Shown: positions 44,847-53,886 of the stretch, piece by piece
Layout of the letters: each line of letters begins with the position of its first letter
Position numbering within the stretch: position 1 is the first letter of the stretch
Source of the DNA: Bacteroidota bacterium
GTDB taxonomy: Bacteria; Bacteroidota; Ignavibacteria; Kapaibacteriales; Kapaibacteriaceae
Assembly: GCA_018266735.1 (NCBI GenBank)
Contig: JAFDZT010000002.1
Coordinates: 1-64,000, forward strand
Reading direction: 5' to 3'
DNA: 64,000 nucleotides
The notes under the pieces: model-generated
What the model was told of the DNA's origin: nothing
The model's input: the letters and a program-made list of their open reading frames with translations, nothing else
The model's database searches: none
Translations under genes and position numbers: made by a program

Positions 44847-45319
44847 GCCTTCTTCACATGCCCGTCGATGACAGCGTCGACCGTGGCAAGGGAGACATTC
44901 TCGTAGAAGTCTTCGTTGATGGCGATCATTGGTGCGCCACCACAGGCGCCCATGCATTCCACCTCTTCGAGCGAGATGGTTCCGTCGGCTGTGGCTTCGT
45001 TATGACCGATGCCGAAGCGTTGCTTCACGTGATCGTAGATGGCCTCGCCGCCTCGCAACATGCAGCTCACATTCGTGCATACTTGAATGTGGTGCTTGCC
45101 CATGGGCTTCTTGAAGTACATGGTGTAGAACGAGGCAACGCCCTTGACGTGCGACGTGGGGAGCTCCATCACATCGGCCACGGTGCGCACCACATCGTCC
45201 GAGATCCAGCCCCACTTCTTTTGTGCCATGTAGAGCACCGGCATAATGGCCGCCTTCGGATGCGGATACTGTGCCTTGAGGGTGGCGATCGTGGCGAGTT
45301 CGTCGGACGTAAAGGTCAT
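44843..45319 (-). CDS. nuoE: NADH:quinone oxidoreductase 24-kDa (NuoE-like) subunit
   Basis: 158 residues from ATG 45319. Thioredoxin-like fold with the four Cys ligands of the N1a [2Fe-2S] cluster at 81, 86, 122 and 126 (CTNVSC and ECMGAC), and the helical start KAAIMPVLYMAQKKWGWIS. In complex I this subunit sits in the NADH-oxidising arm; related subunits serve in NAD-linked hydrogenases and formate dehydrogenases. No other nuo gene lies in the window, so the partner is elsewhere. A TATTTTCG box lies 42 bp upstream. Confidence 0.9.
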   Translation of the reverse strand: MTFTSDELATIATLKAQYPHPKAAIMPVLYMAQKKWGWISDDVVRTVADVMELPTSHVKGVASFYTMYFKKPMGKHHIQVCTNVSCMLRGGEAIYDHVKQRFGIGHNEATADGTISLEEVECMGACGGAPMIAINEDFYENVSLATVDAVIDGHVKKA

Positions 45320-45360
45320 GGTTCTTCGTGCGTGGTGTTCAGAAGCGAAACTCATCAAAG

Positions 45361-45368
45361 CGAAAATA
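45361..45368 (-). promoter_or_regulatory. Promoter -7 box of nuoE
   Basis: TATTTTCG on the minus strand, 41 nt before ATG 45319, in the divergent gap shared with the barrel gene at 45391. Confidence 0.4.
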
Positions 45369-45390
45369 GGGAATCGTGGTAAATTCTCGC

Positions 45391-46302
45391 ATGCGACGTG
45401 CCATCATCGTCATCATCCTTGCCGCCTTGCTATGCCTTGGAGGCCTTGCATTGCATGCACAGGACCTTGATCCGAGGGCCTATGCCAAGGTGCCGGTGGA
45501 TATGACGGTGCTGGTTGCAGGGTTCTCGTATTCAGATGGAAGCGTGGTGACGGATCCCACGGCTCCGATCCAGAATCTGCAGGCCGTGATGCGTGGTGCC
45601 ACGCTGGCCGTTGGACATACGTTCTCGCTGTTCGGACAGACAGCACAGGTGCTTGCGTCGCAGTCGTATGTGTGGGGCCTTGCATCGGGGACGGTGTTGA
45701 GCAACGACATGTATGGAGAGAAGGGCGGCTTTGGTGATCTCCGCGTCCGCCTCTCCACCTTGTTCTATGGTGCACCAGCGACAGAGCGTGCGAACTTCAA
45801 ACCGCAGGAACACAACACGGTGCTCGGTGCCAGTGTGATGGTGCAGGCGCCCACGGGCATGTATGAGCCCGACAAGCTGATCAACATTGGGAACAACCGA
45901 TGGGCACTGAAGCCTGAACTGGCGTTCTCCCAACCGTTCGGTGAGCGCGTCTTGCTCGATGTGTACGCAGGCGTGTGGTTCTTTACCACGAACGATGCCT
46001 ACTATCCCGGAACATCGGAGCGCAAACAGAACACGATGCCCGTGATCCAGGCCCATGTGAGCTATACGGTGCAGCCGGCCTTGTGGGTGGCGTTCGATGC
46101 AACGTACTATGTGGGCGGTCGGTCGACGGTGAACGGCGTTTTGCTACCGGATGAACAGAACAACGTCCGCGTTGGTGGAACGCTCGTGGTGCCGGTGGTA
46201 GCGGGGAATTCGATCAAGCTGGCAGCAAGTACAGGAGCCATTGTACGCGGCGGTGCGAATTTCACCACGTTGTCGTTGGCGTGGCAGACCACGATCTATT
46301 GA
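45391..46302 (+). CDS. Phenol_MetA_deg-type outer-membrane protein
   Basis: 303 residues from ATG 45391. Signal peptide to LALHAQ, then the family's hallmark start DLDPRAYAKVPVDMTVL and barrel strands (VMVQAPTGMYEPDKLINIGNN, WALKPELAFSQPFG, AFDATYYVGGRS), ending WQTTIY. Such proteins are annotated as putative transporters of the MetA-pathway phenol-degradation group; most have no tested function. It is divergent from nuoE and converges on hpnD with a 10-bp gap. Confidence 0.75.
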   Translation: MRRAIIVIILAALLCLGGLALHAQDLDPRAYAKVPVDMTVLVAGFSYSDGSVVTDPTAPIQNLQAVMRGATLAVGHTFSLFGQTAQVLASQSYVWGLASGTVLSNDMYGEKGGFGDLRVRLSTLFYGAPATERANFKPQEHNTVLGASVMVQAPTGMYEPDKLINIGNNRWALKPELAFSQPFGERVLLDVYAGVWFFTTNDAYYPGTSERKQNTMPVIQAHVSYTVQPALWVAFDATYYVGGRSTVNGVLLPDEQNNVRVGGTLVVPVVAGNSIKLAASTGAIVRGGANFTTLSLAWQTTIY

Positions 46303-46312
46303 GCCTGCAGGT

Positions 46313-47206
46313 TCAGCCCTGCTTGATGCGTTTTACGAAGAGCTTGCTACCCACCCAGATGCGAAGAGCTGTGATGGTCTTGTGCACAGCGTTCACACGA
46401 ATGCGTTTGCGGTAGACGTTGTAGTCGTGCAGTTCGATCTTTTCGAGTAATCGATAGTAGATGGCATCCATGATCTCGGCGGCCACCATGGTAAGGCGCT
46501 CATCCGGACGGAGCATGGTGCGAGCTCGATGGTAATACTCGCGCGCACGCTGCGTTTGAAACTCCATCAGGTTGCGGAAGCGCTCGTTGTAGACCTCGTT
46601 GATGATATCCTCTTCACTCACATGGAAGCGCTTGAGCTCGTCGAGCGGCAGATAGATATAGCCGCGGTCCTTATCCTGCTTGATATCGCGCAAGATGTTC
46701 GTGAGCTGCAAGGCATAGCCAAGATTGATCGCATACTGTCGGGTCTCTTCGTGCTTATACCCGAAGATCTCGATGGAGATGAGTCCCACAACACTGGCCA
46801 CCGAATAGCAGTATTCCTTGAGGTCGGCGAAGGTCGCATAGCGCCGTTGCACAAGGTCGCGCTCCACACCATCGATGAGCGTGAGCAGGTATTGCTTGGG
46901 CAGGGAAAAGCGCGCGATTACGTCGGCCAAGGGCGCCAGCGTGGTATGCGGGGTCTCGCCCGCATAGACGCGCTCGATCTCGCTGCGCCACCATTCCAGT
47001 CGGTCACGCTTGCGGGCAATGGTCACGGAATCGTTGGAGGGTCCGTTGTCGACGATGTCGTCCATGCGCCGACAGAACGCATACACCGTATGAATGGCCT
47101 GCCGCTCCTCCTTCGGGAGGAAGGAGAAGGAGTAGGAGAGATTCGACGTGCCGTCGGCGGACAGGCTCGTCAGATCTTCGCTATCGGTGAAGGCGTGTGT
47201 GCTCAT
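46313..47206 (-). CDS. hpnD: Presqualene diphosphate synthase-type enzyme (HpnD)
   Basis: 297 residues from ATG 47206. Both Asp-rich motifs of squalene/phytoene synthases are visible: CRRMDDIVD early, and LTNILRDIKQDKDRGYIYLP in the middle, plus YCYSVASVVGLI. In bacteria with HpnC/D/E, HpnD condenses two farnesyl diphosphates to presqualene diphosphate. It overlaps hpnC by 26 bp, so both are made from one mRNA. HpnE and squalene-hopene cyclase are not in the window. A phytoene-synthase role cannot be fully ruled out. Confidence 0.87.
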   Translation of the reverse strand: MSTHAFTDSEDLTSLSADGTSNLSYSFSFLPKEERQAIHTVYAFCRRMDDIVDNGPSNDSVTIARKRDRLEWWRSEIERVYAGETPHTTLAPLADVIARFSLPKQYLLTLIDGVERDLVQRRYATFADLKEYCYSVASVVGLISIEIFGYKHEETRQYAINLGYALQLTNILRDIKQDKDRGYIYLPLDELKRFHVSEEDIINEVYNERFRNLMEFQTQRAREYYHRARTMLRPDERLTMVAAEIMDAIYYRLLEKIELHDYNVYRKRIRVNAVHKTITALRIWVGSKLFVKRIKQG

Positions 47207-48065
47207 AGAGGCGCCAGTGGCCGGTGATGACCGAACCAAGGAGTGCAAAATAGTCAGATGTGACGAGTGCCGGTCTGCGTTCCGAAAGTTGATCGCGCAT
47301 TGCTCTGCAACGTGACAGCATAGCATTGCCCGCCGTGATGATGAGCCGGAGCTCGAGGCGGAGGCGCCACGATCGCACCAGGTCACCAACGCGCGAGCCG
47401 CTCACGAACAGCGCTTGCGTCCGCTCGATGGCGTCGGCAAGTGAGACGGAAGGGGGAAGGTAGACGCGGCCCGCAGGGAGGTCACGACTGAGGTCTTGCC
47501 AGAAGTTCGTGAGCTGCAGGGCCGTGCACACATCGTTACTGGCCTGCAACGCTTCGGGTGTGCATTCGCCGGTGAGGCGGAGGATGATCTCACCCACAGG
47601 ATCGGCAGAACGCGAGCAGTAGTGCAGCACATCGTCCCAGGTTTGGGGACGGGTGAAGTTGACGTCCATATGGAACGCCTCGAGCAACCGCAGGAACGGC
47701 TGCACGTCGAGCTCGGTATTGGCAAAGGTGTGGGCGAGGGCAATGAAGATGGGCTCTTCATCAGAAGCGCTCCCATCTGCAGCAAGCAAAAGGGAGCGCT
47801 CTAATGCGTCGAGGGCTGCGTGACGTGCAGCGGGTGTGGTGTGCCCGCCTAGGGCGTCTGCCTCGTCGGCGATATCATCTGCAGTACGCGCAAAGGCATA
47901 CACGGCTGCAATATACGGTCGGATCGTTCTTGGCAAAAGAGCACTTCCCACGGGAAAGTTCTCGTAATGCGCACGGGCCAGATCGGAGCAGAAGGCATAG
48001 GCCTTCTGCTCTCGATCGGTGATGTTAGTCTTGCTGCTTGCCACGATTGTCGACGATGGTCGCAT
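47181..48065 (-). CDS. hpnC: Squalene synthase HpnC (hydroxysqualene-forming)
   Basis: 294 residues from ATG 48065, or 287 from GTG 48044. Motifs: YAFARTADDIADEAD and LTNFWQDLSRDLPAGRVYLP, with RPQTWDDVLHYCSRSADPVG between them. HpnC turns presqualene diphosphate into hydroxysqualene, which HpnE reduces to squalene. The gene overlaps the foldase gene upstream by 20-41 bp and hpnD downstream, so three unrelated-looking functions share one transcript. Confidence 0.87.
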   Translation of the reverse strand: MRPSSTIVASSKTNITDREQKAYAFCSDLARAHYENFPVGSALLPRTIRPYIAAVYAFARTADDIADEADALGGHTTPAARHAALDALERSLLLAADGSASDEEPIFIALAHTFANTELDVQPFLRLLEAFHMDVNFTRPQTWDDVLHYCSRSADPVGEIILRLTGECTPEALQASNDVCTALQLTNFWQDLSRDLPAGRVYLPPSVSLADAIERTQALFVSGSRVGDLVRSWRLRLELRLIITAGNAMLSRCRAMRDQLSERRPALVTSDYFALLGSVITGHWRLYEHTRLHR

Positions 48066-50190
48066 TCTCGCGGACCTTGGCGATCCAGCTATAATACGTC
48101 GTCTGACGGCTGCGTGCAGCAGAGTTCTGCATGATGGCCTGCTTGTCCTTGGCGAACTGGGCCATGTCTGCCTTGGCATTCGAGCTGGAGATGAAGATGA
48201 ACCAACCGCGGTTGCCCTTGATCGGTCCGATCACTTGTCCAACAGGAGCCTTGATCATTGCATTGGCAACGTCGTACTCGCCATTCACGGCCTGCAGTGC
48301 ACCATTGTCGCGCACTTGGGGCATTTCCGAGACGATGGCCATTGGGTTCAGTGTCGAGGCTGCGTCGACCGAACCGGCCGACTTCAGTTGCTGTGCCAGG
48401 GACTCGGCAGCCGACTTCAGGCTTGCGACCTTCTTGCGACCCTTGAGCTTGGCAATGATCATGTCCTTCACGTCCTCCATCGGCTTGATGCCAGCAGCAC
48501 GTGTGTCCGTGATCTGCGCAACGACCCAACCCATGTTCTTGATCTCTGTTTTGTGGGCGGCGCCCTTTTCATTGTCGAAGGCCCAACGAGTGAGCTCGCG
48601 CGAACCGAGGATCGGCGTGCGCTCTTCGAAGAATTGGGTCTCGGTGACCTGGCGTTTGAGGTTCTTGGCGATGTCGTCGATGTTCTTGCCCTCTTCCATG
48701 TCCTTCACGGCCATGGAAGCATCGGCCAAGATGCGCTGCTTCGTAGCTCCCGAGAGGGTAGGCTTGATCGTGATCTCGGACCAGCTCAGTTCTGTGGTCT
48801 GCTTGTCGGTGACCTTGATGATGTGGTAGCCGTACTGTGTTTCCACCGGACCGACCACGGAACCAACGGCGGCGCCGAGGGCGGCGTCTTCGAATTCCTT
48901 CACCATGCGACCCTTACCAAAGTAGCCAAGGTCTCCGCCTTGTGCGGCCGAGCCCGGATCCTTCGAGAATTCGCGTGCCAATGCACCGAAGTCCTCACCC
49001 TTCTTTGCACGGGCCATGACGGAGGTCGCTTGGATCTTTGCTGAGTCCTTGTTGGCGCCGAACGGGATCAGGATGTGCGAAGCCTTGGTGACGGGGTTCG
49101 TGCCCTCACGACGTCCATCGAGGCGGTAGTACTTCATGCCCTCGACCGTGTTGAGCGGACCGAACACATCGCCCTGTGCCAGCGATGCCAGCACGGTGGT
49201 GGCCATTGGGTCCACTTCGTTCATCGTCTTGAACGGAACCGTGGTGCCGCTCTTGCTGCTCATTTCGATGGTGAAGATCGAGTCGCGTGCAGCCGTTGTC
49301 GGCGCTGTTGCCAACAGGCGCTGCAGATCGGCACTACGCTTTTGTGCGGCCTGGGTGTCCTTCGTGGACGGGACCAGCGGGAACGTCATGTACTTGATCT
49401 TGCGGGCAGGCTTCTGCTCCAGGTATTCCTTGTTCTTGTCGTAGTAGGTGCGGATCTCGTCTTCCGACACCGTGAACCCTGCATCGGGAACTCTGTCCGC
49501 ATCGAGGAAGGCATACTTGACGGCAGCGAAGGTATTGTCCGACCGATATTGCGCTTCGGCAAAGGCCGGCGTTGTGATCGAGGCCGTGGCTCCCACCGCT
49601 GTGCGCAAGGCTTCTTCAAGCTTCGACACGCGCATGTAGTCTTCGATCTGCAAGAGCTGACGCTTCAGTGTCTCCACAGCTTGCCGCCCTTCCTCCTCTG
49701 GCCTTCCCGCTGCCGTATAGCGCTCGGCAAGAGCATCGGGATTGGTGACGAGGTCCAGATAGGCCTGACGGTTGAAGCGTCCAAGGCTATCCTTGAACCC
49801 TTGCGTCAGAAAATCGGGCGGATTGTAGAGCATCACGTCAAGGATCTCTTTCTTCGTCACGGTCAGACCAAGGCGGTCCGCCTCTTGCTTGCGCAAGATC
49901 TCGTCGACCATCTGATCGAAGATCTGCGTGCGGATCTGCTCGTCGTCGATCTCGGCATCGGGGTTCTGACCCTTTTGCTGGTCGATGGCTTCCTTGACAC
50001 GTGTTTCGTACACGTTCTGATAGATCTTTTCACCATTCACTTCACCCACGACGATCTTGTCGGGGGTCTTTTGACTCGTGCGGAAGGAGGTGCAAGACGA
50101 GTCTTGCAACACCATGAACACGATGAACAGAACGGCGAACACTGCCAGAAAATACGGGCTGATCTGGCGGATTCTTGTGATAGCACCCAT
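48025..50190 (-). CDS. Membrane-anchored peptidyl-prolyl isomerase, PpiD/SurA-like
   Basis: 721 residues from ATG 50190. One N-terminal TM anchor (FLAVFAVLFIVFMVLQ), a SurA_N-like chaperone domain (~50-230), a parvulin domain at ~365-460 (KASHILIPFG, GGDLGYFGKGRMVKEFEDAAL, YGYHIIKVTDK) and a degenerate second parvulin-like region near the C-terminus (VGQVIGPIKGNRGWFIFI). It would help fold envelope proteins as they leave the Sec channel, which suits a genome rich in secreted barrels and T9SS cargo. A TATCTTCG box and AGGAG lie upstream. Confidence 0.88.
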   Translation of the reverse strand: MGAITRIRQISPYFLAVFAVLFIVFMVLQDSSCTSFRTSQKTPDKIVVGEVNGEKIYQNVYETRVKEAIDQQKGQNPDAEIDDEQIRTQIFDQMVDEILRKQEADRLGLTVTKKEILDVMLYNPPDFLTQGFKDSLGRFNRQAYLDLVTNPDALAERYTAAGRPEEEGRQAVETLKRQLLQIEDYMRVSKLEEALRTAVGATASITTPAFAEAQYRSDNTFAAVKYAFLDADRVPDAGFTVSEDEIRTYYDKNKEYLEQKPARKIKYMTFPLVPSTKDTQAAQKRSADLQRLLATAPTTAARDSIFTIEMSSKSGTTVPFKTMNEVDPMATTVLASLAQGDVFGPLNTVEGMKYYRLDGRREGTNPVTKASHILIPFGANKDSAKIQATSVMARAKKGEDFGALAREFSKDPGSAAQGGDLGYFGKGRMVKEFEDAALGAAVGSVVGPVETQYGYHIIKVTDKQTTELSWSEITIKPTLSGATKQRILADASMAVKDMEEGKNIDDIAKNLKRQVTETQFFEERTPILGSRELTRWAFDNEKGAAHKTEIKNMGWVVAQITDTRAAGIKPMEDVKDMIIAKLKGRKKVASLKSAAESLAQQLKSAGSVDAASTLNPMAIVSEMPQVRDNGALQAVNGEYDVANAMIKAPVGQVIGPIKGNRGWFIFISSSNAKADMAQFAKDKQAIMQNSAARSRQTTYYSWIAKVRENATIVDNRGKQQD

Positions 50191-50226
50191 GGGCAGGCAA
50201 ACTCCTGTCGGTTTCAGTAAGAACGA

Positions 50227-50234
50227 CGAAGATA
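50227..50234 (-). promoter_or_regulatory. Promoter -7 box of the foldase-hpnCD operon
   Basis: TATCTTCG on the minus strand, 36 nt before ATG 50190. It lies back to back with the box at 50288-50295 for the rightward gene. Confidence 0.5.
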
Positions 50235-50287
50235 CGAAGGGCGGACATTCTTCTGCCAATGGAAGTTAGCCACAGGAACCCAAGCCC

Positions 50288-50295
50288 TATATTTG
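50288..50295 (+). promoter_or_regulatory. Promoter -7 box of the ParB/SerK-like gene
   Basis: TATATTTG, a full consensus match, 6 bp before ATG 50302. The mRNA would have almost no leader. Confidence 0.6.
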
Positions 50296-50301
50296 GGACC
50301 T

Positions 50302-51156
50302 ATGGCCACTACTGCGATCGACACCCGACACCTGCATTTGCGCATGGTCCGCGCCGACGAGCTCCTGCTCCACGAGGAGACGGATCCCGAGCGCGTGACC
50401 CGGCTCCGCAATGCCGTGATCAACTCCAACGTGCTGCGCAATCCGCCCATTGTGGGCATTCATCAGGAGGGGGAGGGTGGCAAGGAAACGATGGTGGTGC
50501 TGGACGGTGCCACGCGCACCACGGCCCTGCGCGAGCTGGGCGTGAAGCATGTGATGGTGCAGGTGGTGGACTATCCCGGTACCGACGTGGCGCTGCACGC
50601 TTGGTACCATATGCTGGGCGAGAGGGCGGCCGCGGCCGTGCTCGGCTCCATGGGCTCGATCCCGGGCGCCACGACGTCGGTGGTGTCGCTGAACGAAGCC
50701 CAGATCGGTCTCTCCGAACGTCGCTACCTGGCCGCCGTGGTCGAGGAGAACGATGTGGTCCATGTATTGGAATGTGCCGACGAGGGCACGGAACCTGCCG
50801 CCTTACGTCACCTGGTGGCGCGCTACGGAGGATTCGGAGAGATCTATCGGATCGTCCAAGGCGACCTCATTGAGACCCTGCAGCGATCGCAAAAAGTGCC
50901 TGCCGTGGTGCTCTTCCCGACGTGGGCTCCAGCCGACATCGTCGGGTTCGCACGCAATGCCGACCTGCTCCCGGCCGGCATCACCCGTCACGTCATCCCG
51001 GGTCGTGCCCTGAACGTGAACGTGGCGCTGGATCTGTTAACGATCGACACCCCCACGGACGCCGCCAACCTCTGGCTGGACCAATGGCTCACGGCAAAGA
51101 TCATGCGCAAGAAGGTTCGCTACTATCACGAGCCGGTGTTCGTGTTCGACGACTAG
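50302..51156 (+). CDS. ParB-fold protein, SbnI/SerK-like
   Basis: 284 residues from ATG 50302. The N-terminal ~110 residues show the ParB/Srx-like pattern: LLLHEETDPERVTRLRNAV, LRNPPIVGI, VLDGATRTTALRELGVKHV, VQVVDYPG. The rest (LVARYGGFGEIYRIV, VVLFPTWAPADIVGFA) matches the larger SbnI/SerK type, in which the ParB fold acts as a nucleotide-dependent serine kinase rather than in DNA partitioning. No siderophore or phosphoserine genes lie nearby. Serine kinase activity is an inference from family resemblance. Confidence 0.7.
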   Translation: MATTAIDTRHLHLRMVRADELLLHEETDPERVTRLRNAVINSNVLRNPPIVGIHQEGEGGKETMVVLDGATRTTALRELGVKHVMVQVVDYPGTDVALHAWYHMLGERAAAAVLGSMGSIPGATTSVVSLNEAQIGLSERRYLAAVVEENDVVHVLECADEGTEPAALRHLVARYGGFGEIYRIVQGDLIETLQRSQKVPAVVLFPTWAPADIVGFARNADLLPAGITRHVIPGRALNVNVALDLLTIDTPTDAANLWLDQWLTAKIMRKKVRYYHEPVFVFDD

Positions 51157-51167
51157 GGAGAGGCGTG

Positions 51168-51593
51168 CTAGTCGACGATGGCTCCAACACCAGCGTAGAT
51201 GAATTCTGTGCCCGACCCACCGTTTCGAACTTCGAAAGTGAGGTCTTTGAGTTCAGCTCCCGCATACCCTTGACCGCGGGTGTTGCGGATGCCTTCGAGC
51301 CCATCCCACGACTCGACGCGCATGGTGGCCGTGGCTTGAAAATCGTCCGTAACAATGTCGACGACGATATGATCGTTACCGTCGATCTTCGCATACCGTT
51401 CGAACGTATAGGTCACCGAAGAACCATCAGTGGTCCGCAACTGTCGCGCGAGCTCTGAGCGGTACTCCTCCGATGCGGGATCATGGGTAGAGAAGAAAAC
51501 CGACCGGTCGCTCTTTTCAGATGGAGTGCAGCTCGCCAATCCGAAGAGCGCAATGAACAGGATGAAACAGCACCGAACCGTGTGAACGATCAT
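51168..51593 (-). CDS. Predicted small lipoprotein
   Basis: 141 residues. Signal CCFILFIALFGLASC with the lipidation Cys at ~22. The mature part is beta-rich (SVTYTFERYAKIDGNDHIVVDIV) and ends in VGAIVD. No family recognised. It converges on the ParB-like gene with an 11-bp gap. Confidence 0.65.
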   Translation of the reverse strand: MIVHTVRCCFILFIALFGLASCTPSEKSDRSVFFSTHDPASEEYRSELARQLRTTDGSSVTYTFERYAKIDGNDHIVVDIVTDDFQATATMRVESWDGLEGIRNTRGQGYAGAELKDLTFEVRNGGSGTEFIYAGVGAIVD

Positions 51594-51701
51594 CGTTGTA
51601 CCCCGTTGTTGGAATGATGTTGATCAAAACAGGCGTTACAGAAGAGAACGATTGCCGATTATTGCAGTCTGATCTTGTTCCATTCACCTTGCCGCCTTGC
51701 C

Positions 51702-53834
51702 ATGAGATCGATCCTTCTCGTCCTTATTGTGTTCTTGTGTACCACGCATACCACACGTGCACAGGCCGTGCGGAAGATCCAGGAGACGTTCGATGCGCAG
51801 CCCAGATATTGGTCGTTTGCGCATGTGAACAACGACAACAACCTCGTGCGAACGTATGAGCGTGGCGCCATGCAGGTGGAGTGCAAGAACGGCTCGAACT
51901 TCTGGACGTTGGCCTATAAGCCCATCGACGGGACAAAGGCATGGTCGGTGAGTACGAGCGTGGTGATCGAGAAGGCACCGACGTTCGAAGGACTCGGCAT
52001 CATGGTCGTGTCGGATGGTGAGTTCTTCATGTTCAAGGTGTCGGGCGGGAACAGGTCAACGTGGACGGGGCGGTGGACGGAGAATGGAAACAAATGGCTG
52101 ACGATCTCGGCGCCGGGTCCGAACAATCAACTCGATCGTCCGTGCGACTGCGTGAAACCGAACGGACAGGTGAATGTGCTCACCGTACGGGCCGCCAATG
52201 GACGGATCGTCTTTCTCGTGAATGGTACCGTGGTGGAAGACCATGCGCTGGAGGGATCCTACGATCCGATCAAGACAAAGGTCGACGCTGTGGGTATCCT
52301 GATCTCGAACACCGTGAAGGGGCGCTTTGAATCGTTCGATGCGGAATTCACCGAACGTCCGATGCCCATCATCGAAGGTGCCTTCCTGAAGGCACAGAAG
52401 AAGATCGTGAATGAGCTGAAGGGTGCATCGTCGCGCTATCCGGTGATGTCGCCGAACGGACAATACCTCTACTACGTGATCACCGATCCAGCAACGGGCG
52501 ATGATGCATGGGAAGCTAGTGCCCTCACAGATTCCACATGGTCGCAAGGCAAGCGCATGGGCGTGCCGATCAACAACACGGCACCGAACAATGTGATCTC
52601 TGTATCGCAAGACGGAAACGATCTGTTGTTGTGGGGACGGTACAAGGCCGATGGCAGCACGGATGGAGGGGGATTCTCGACGAGCCGACGCACCAGCACG
52701 GGTTGGAGCGTGCCCACGGCCATCGTTGCTCCGCCGTATCAGAACAAGGCCGGTACTCGCGAAGAGTGCATGACGGCCGATCGGTCCGTCATGATCCTCA
52801 CACGAGAGATCGAGGGCAATACGAACGGTCAGAAAGATCTGTACGTGAGCTTCCGTCAAGCCGACGGATCATACGGTCCGCTGCAGAACCTTGGTCCGGC
52901 TGTGAACTCCTCTACACATGAAAGCGCTCCCTTCCTGGCAGCCGATGGGAGGACGCTATACTACTCTTCCCAGCATCAAACATATGGCAGTGATGACATC
53001 TATGTATCGAAGCGACTCGATGATACGTGGTTGCACTGGTCACCACGCGTGAACATGGGCCCGTATGTGAACACACCCAACTGGGACTCCTACTTCTGCA
53101 TTCATCCGTCGGGTAAGTATGCCTACATGAATTCCAGCGATGGCATCAACGATGGTATCGTTCGCATCTCGTTGCCGCGCGATGCTACGTCGGTCCAGCT
53201 CTTGCCCGAACCCGTGGTGATCGTCAAGGGTCATGTCTACCATGCCCGCACAAAGGCGCCGTTGGCCGTGGACATCAAGTACGAGGATCTTCTCACGAAC
53301 AAGAACATCGGTTCGGCCGTAAGCGAGCCAAGTCAGGGTGCCTATTCCATGGTGCTCACGGCCGGTCGGTCGTACGGATTCTATGCCGAGAAGAGCGGCT
53401 TCTTCCCGGTGAGCGAGAACATCGACCTACCCTCGATCACGACCTATCAAGAGATCGAACGAGATCTCTATCTCGAGCCCATCGAAGTGGGCTCGACGAT
53501 CCGATTGAACAACCTCTTTTTCGATACGGATAAGTCGGCATTACGTCCACAAAGCGAGACCGAACTCCGTCGTCTTATCACCATGCTCACCTCCGTGCCC
53601 ACGATGCGCATCGTTATCGAAGGTCATACCGATGATCGTGGAACCGACGTGCACAACAAAGCACTGTCGCAATCCCGCGCTGATGCTGTGATGGCCTACC
53701 TTGTCCAGCATGGTATTGCAAAGGATCGATGCACGGCGGAAGGGTTCGGAAAGTCACGTCCGCTCACGACGAGTACGGCCGCAGCGGACCGACAGAAGAA
53801 CCGTCGCGTGGACTTCCGGATCGTGTCGATGTAA
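51702..53834 (+). CDS. OmpA-family protein with lectin-like and PD40 domains
   Basis: 710 residues from ATG 51702. Signal peptide to about 20. Residues ~25-215 look like a concanavalin/DUF1080-type beta sandwich; ~235-495 hold PD40/WD40-like repeats (YPVMSPNGQYLYYVI, SAPFLAADGRTLYYSS, DDIYVSKR); ~500-585 a carboxypeptidase-regulatory-like domain (VVIVKGHVYHARTKAPLAVD); ~595-710 the peptidoglycan-binding OmpA domain (LFFDTDKSAL, IEGHTDDRGTD, RQKNRRVDF). The order PD40-CRD-OmpA resembles T9SS component PorE, but the TPR part is replaced by the sandwich. It anchors in the outer membrane or periplasm. Confidence 0.87.
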   Translation: MRSILLVLIVFLCTTHTTRAQAVRKIQETFDAQPRYWSFAHVNNDNNLVRTYERGAMQVECKNGSNFWTLAYKPIDGTKAWSVSTSVVIEKAPTFEGLGIMVVSDGEFFMFKVSGGNRSTWTGRWTENGNKWLTISAPGPNNQLDRPCDCVKPNGQVNVLTVRAANGRIVFLVNGTVVEDHALEGSYDPIKTKVDAVGILISNTVKGRFESFDAEFTERPMPIIEGAFLKAQKKIVNELKGASSRYPVMSPNGQYLYYVITDPATGDDAWEASALTDSTWSQGKRMGVPINNTAPNNVISVSQDGNDLLLWGRYKADGSTDGGGFSTSRRTSTGWSVPTAIVAPPYQNKAGTREECMTADRSVMILTREIEGNTNGQKDLYVSFRQADGSYGPLQNLGPAVNSSTHESAPFLAADGRTLYYSSQHQTYGSDDIYVSKRLDDTWLHWSPRVNMGPYVNTPNWDSYFCIHPSGKYAYMNSSDGINDGIVRISLPRDATSVQLLPEPVVIVKGHVYHARTKAPLAVDIKYEDLLTNKNIGSAVSEPSQGAYSMVLTAGRSYGFYAEKSGFFPVSENIDLPSITTYQEIERDLYLEPIEVGSTIRLNNLFFDTDKSALRPQSETELRRLITMLTSVPTMRIVIEGHTDDRGTDVHNKALSQSRADAVMAYLVQHGIAKDRCTAEGFGKSRPLTTSTAAADRQKNRRVDFRIVSM

Positions 53835-53842
53835 CCGTGCGA

Positions 53843-53850
53843 TAGCTTCG
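53843..53850 (+). promoter_or_regulatory. Promoter -7 box of the lipoprotein gene at 53887
   Basis: TAGCTTCG, 36 nt before GTG 53887. Confidence 0.4.
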
Positions 53851-53886
53851 AGCCTCCCTTCACAAACATCGACTCGAAAGAACGAA

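Noticed and set aside
46313-48065. Carotenoid (phytoene) synthase pair
   Set aside because: Two adjacent overlapping members in this order match HpnC/HpnD of squalene synthesis; no crtI-like desaturase is next to them.
50302-51156. ParB as a sign of a replication origin or partition locus
   Set aside because: No parA, parS-like palindromes or dnaA nearby, and the protein fits the SerK/SbnI type better.
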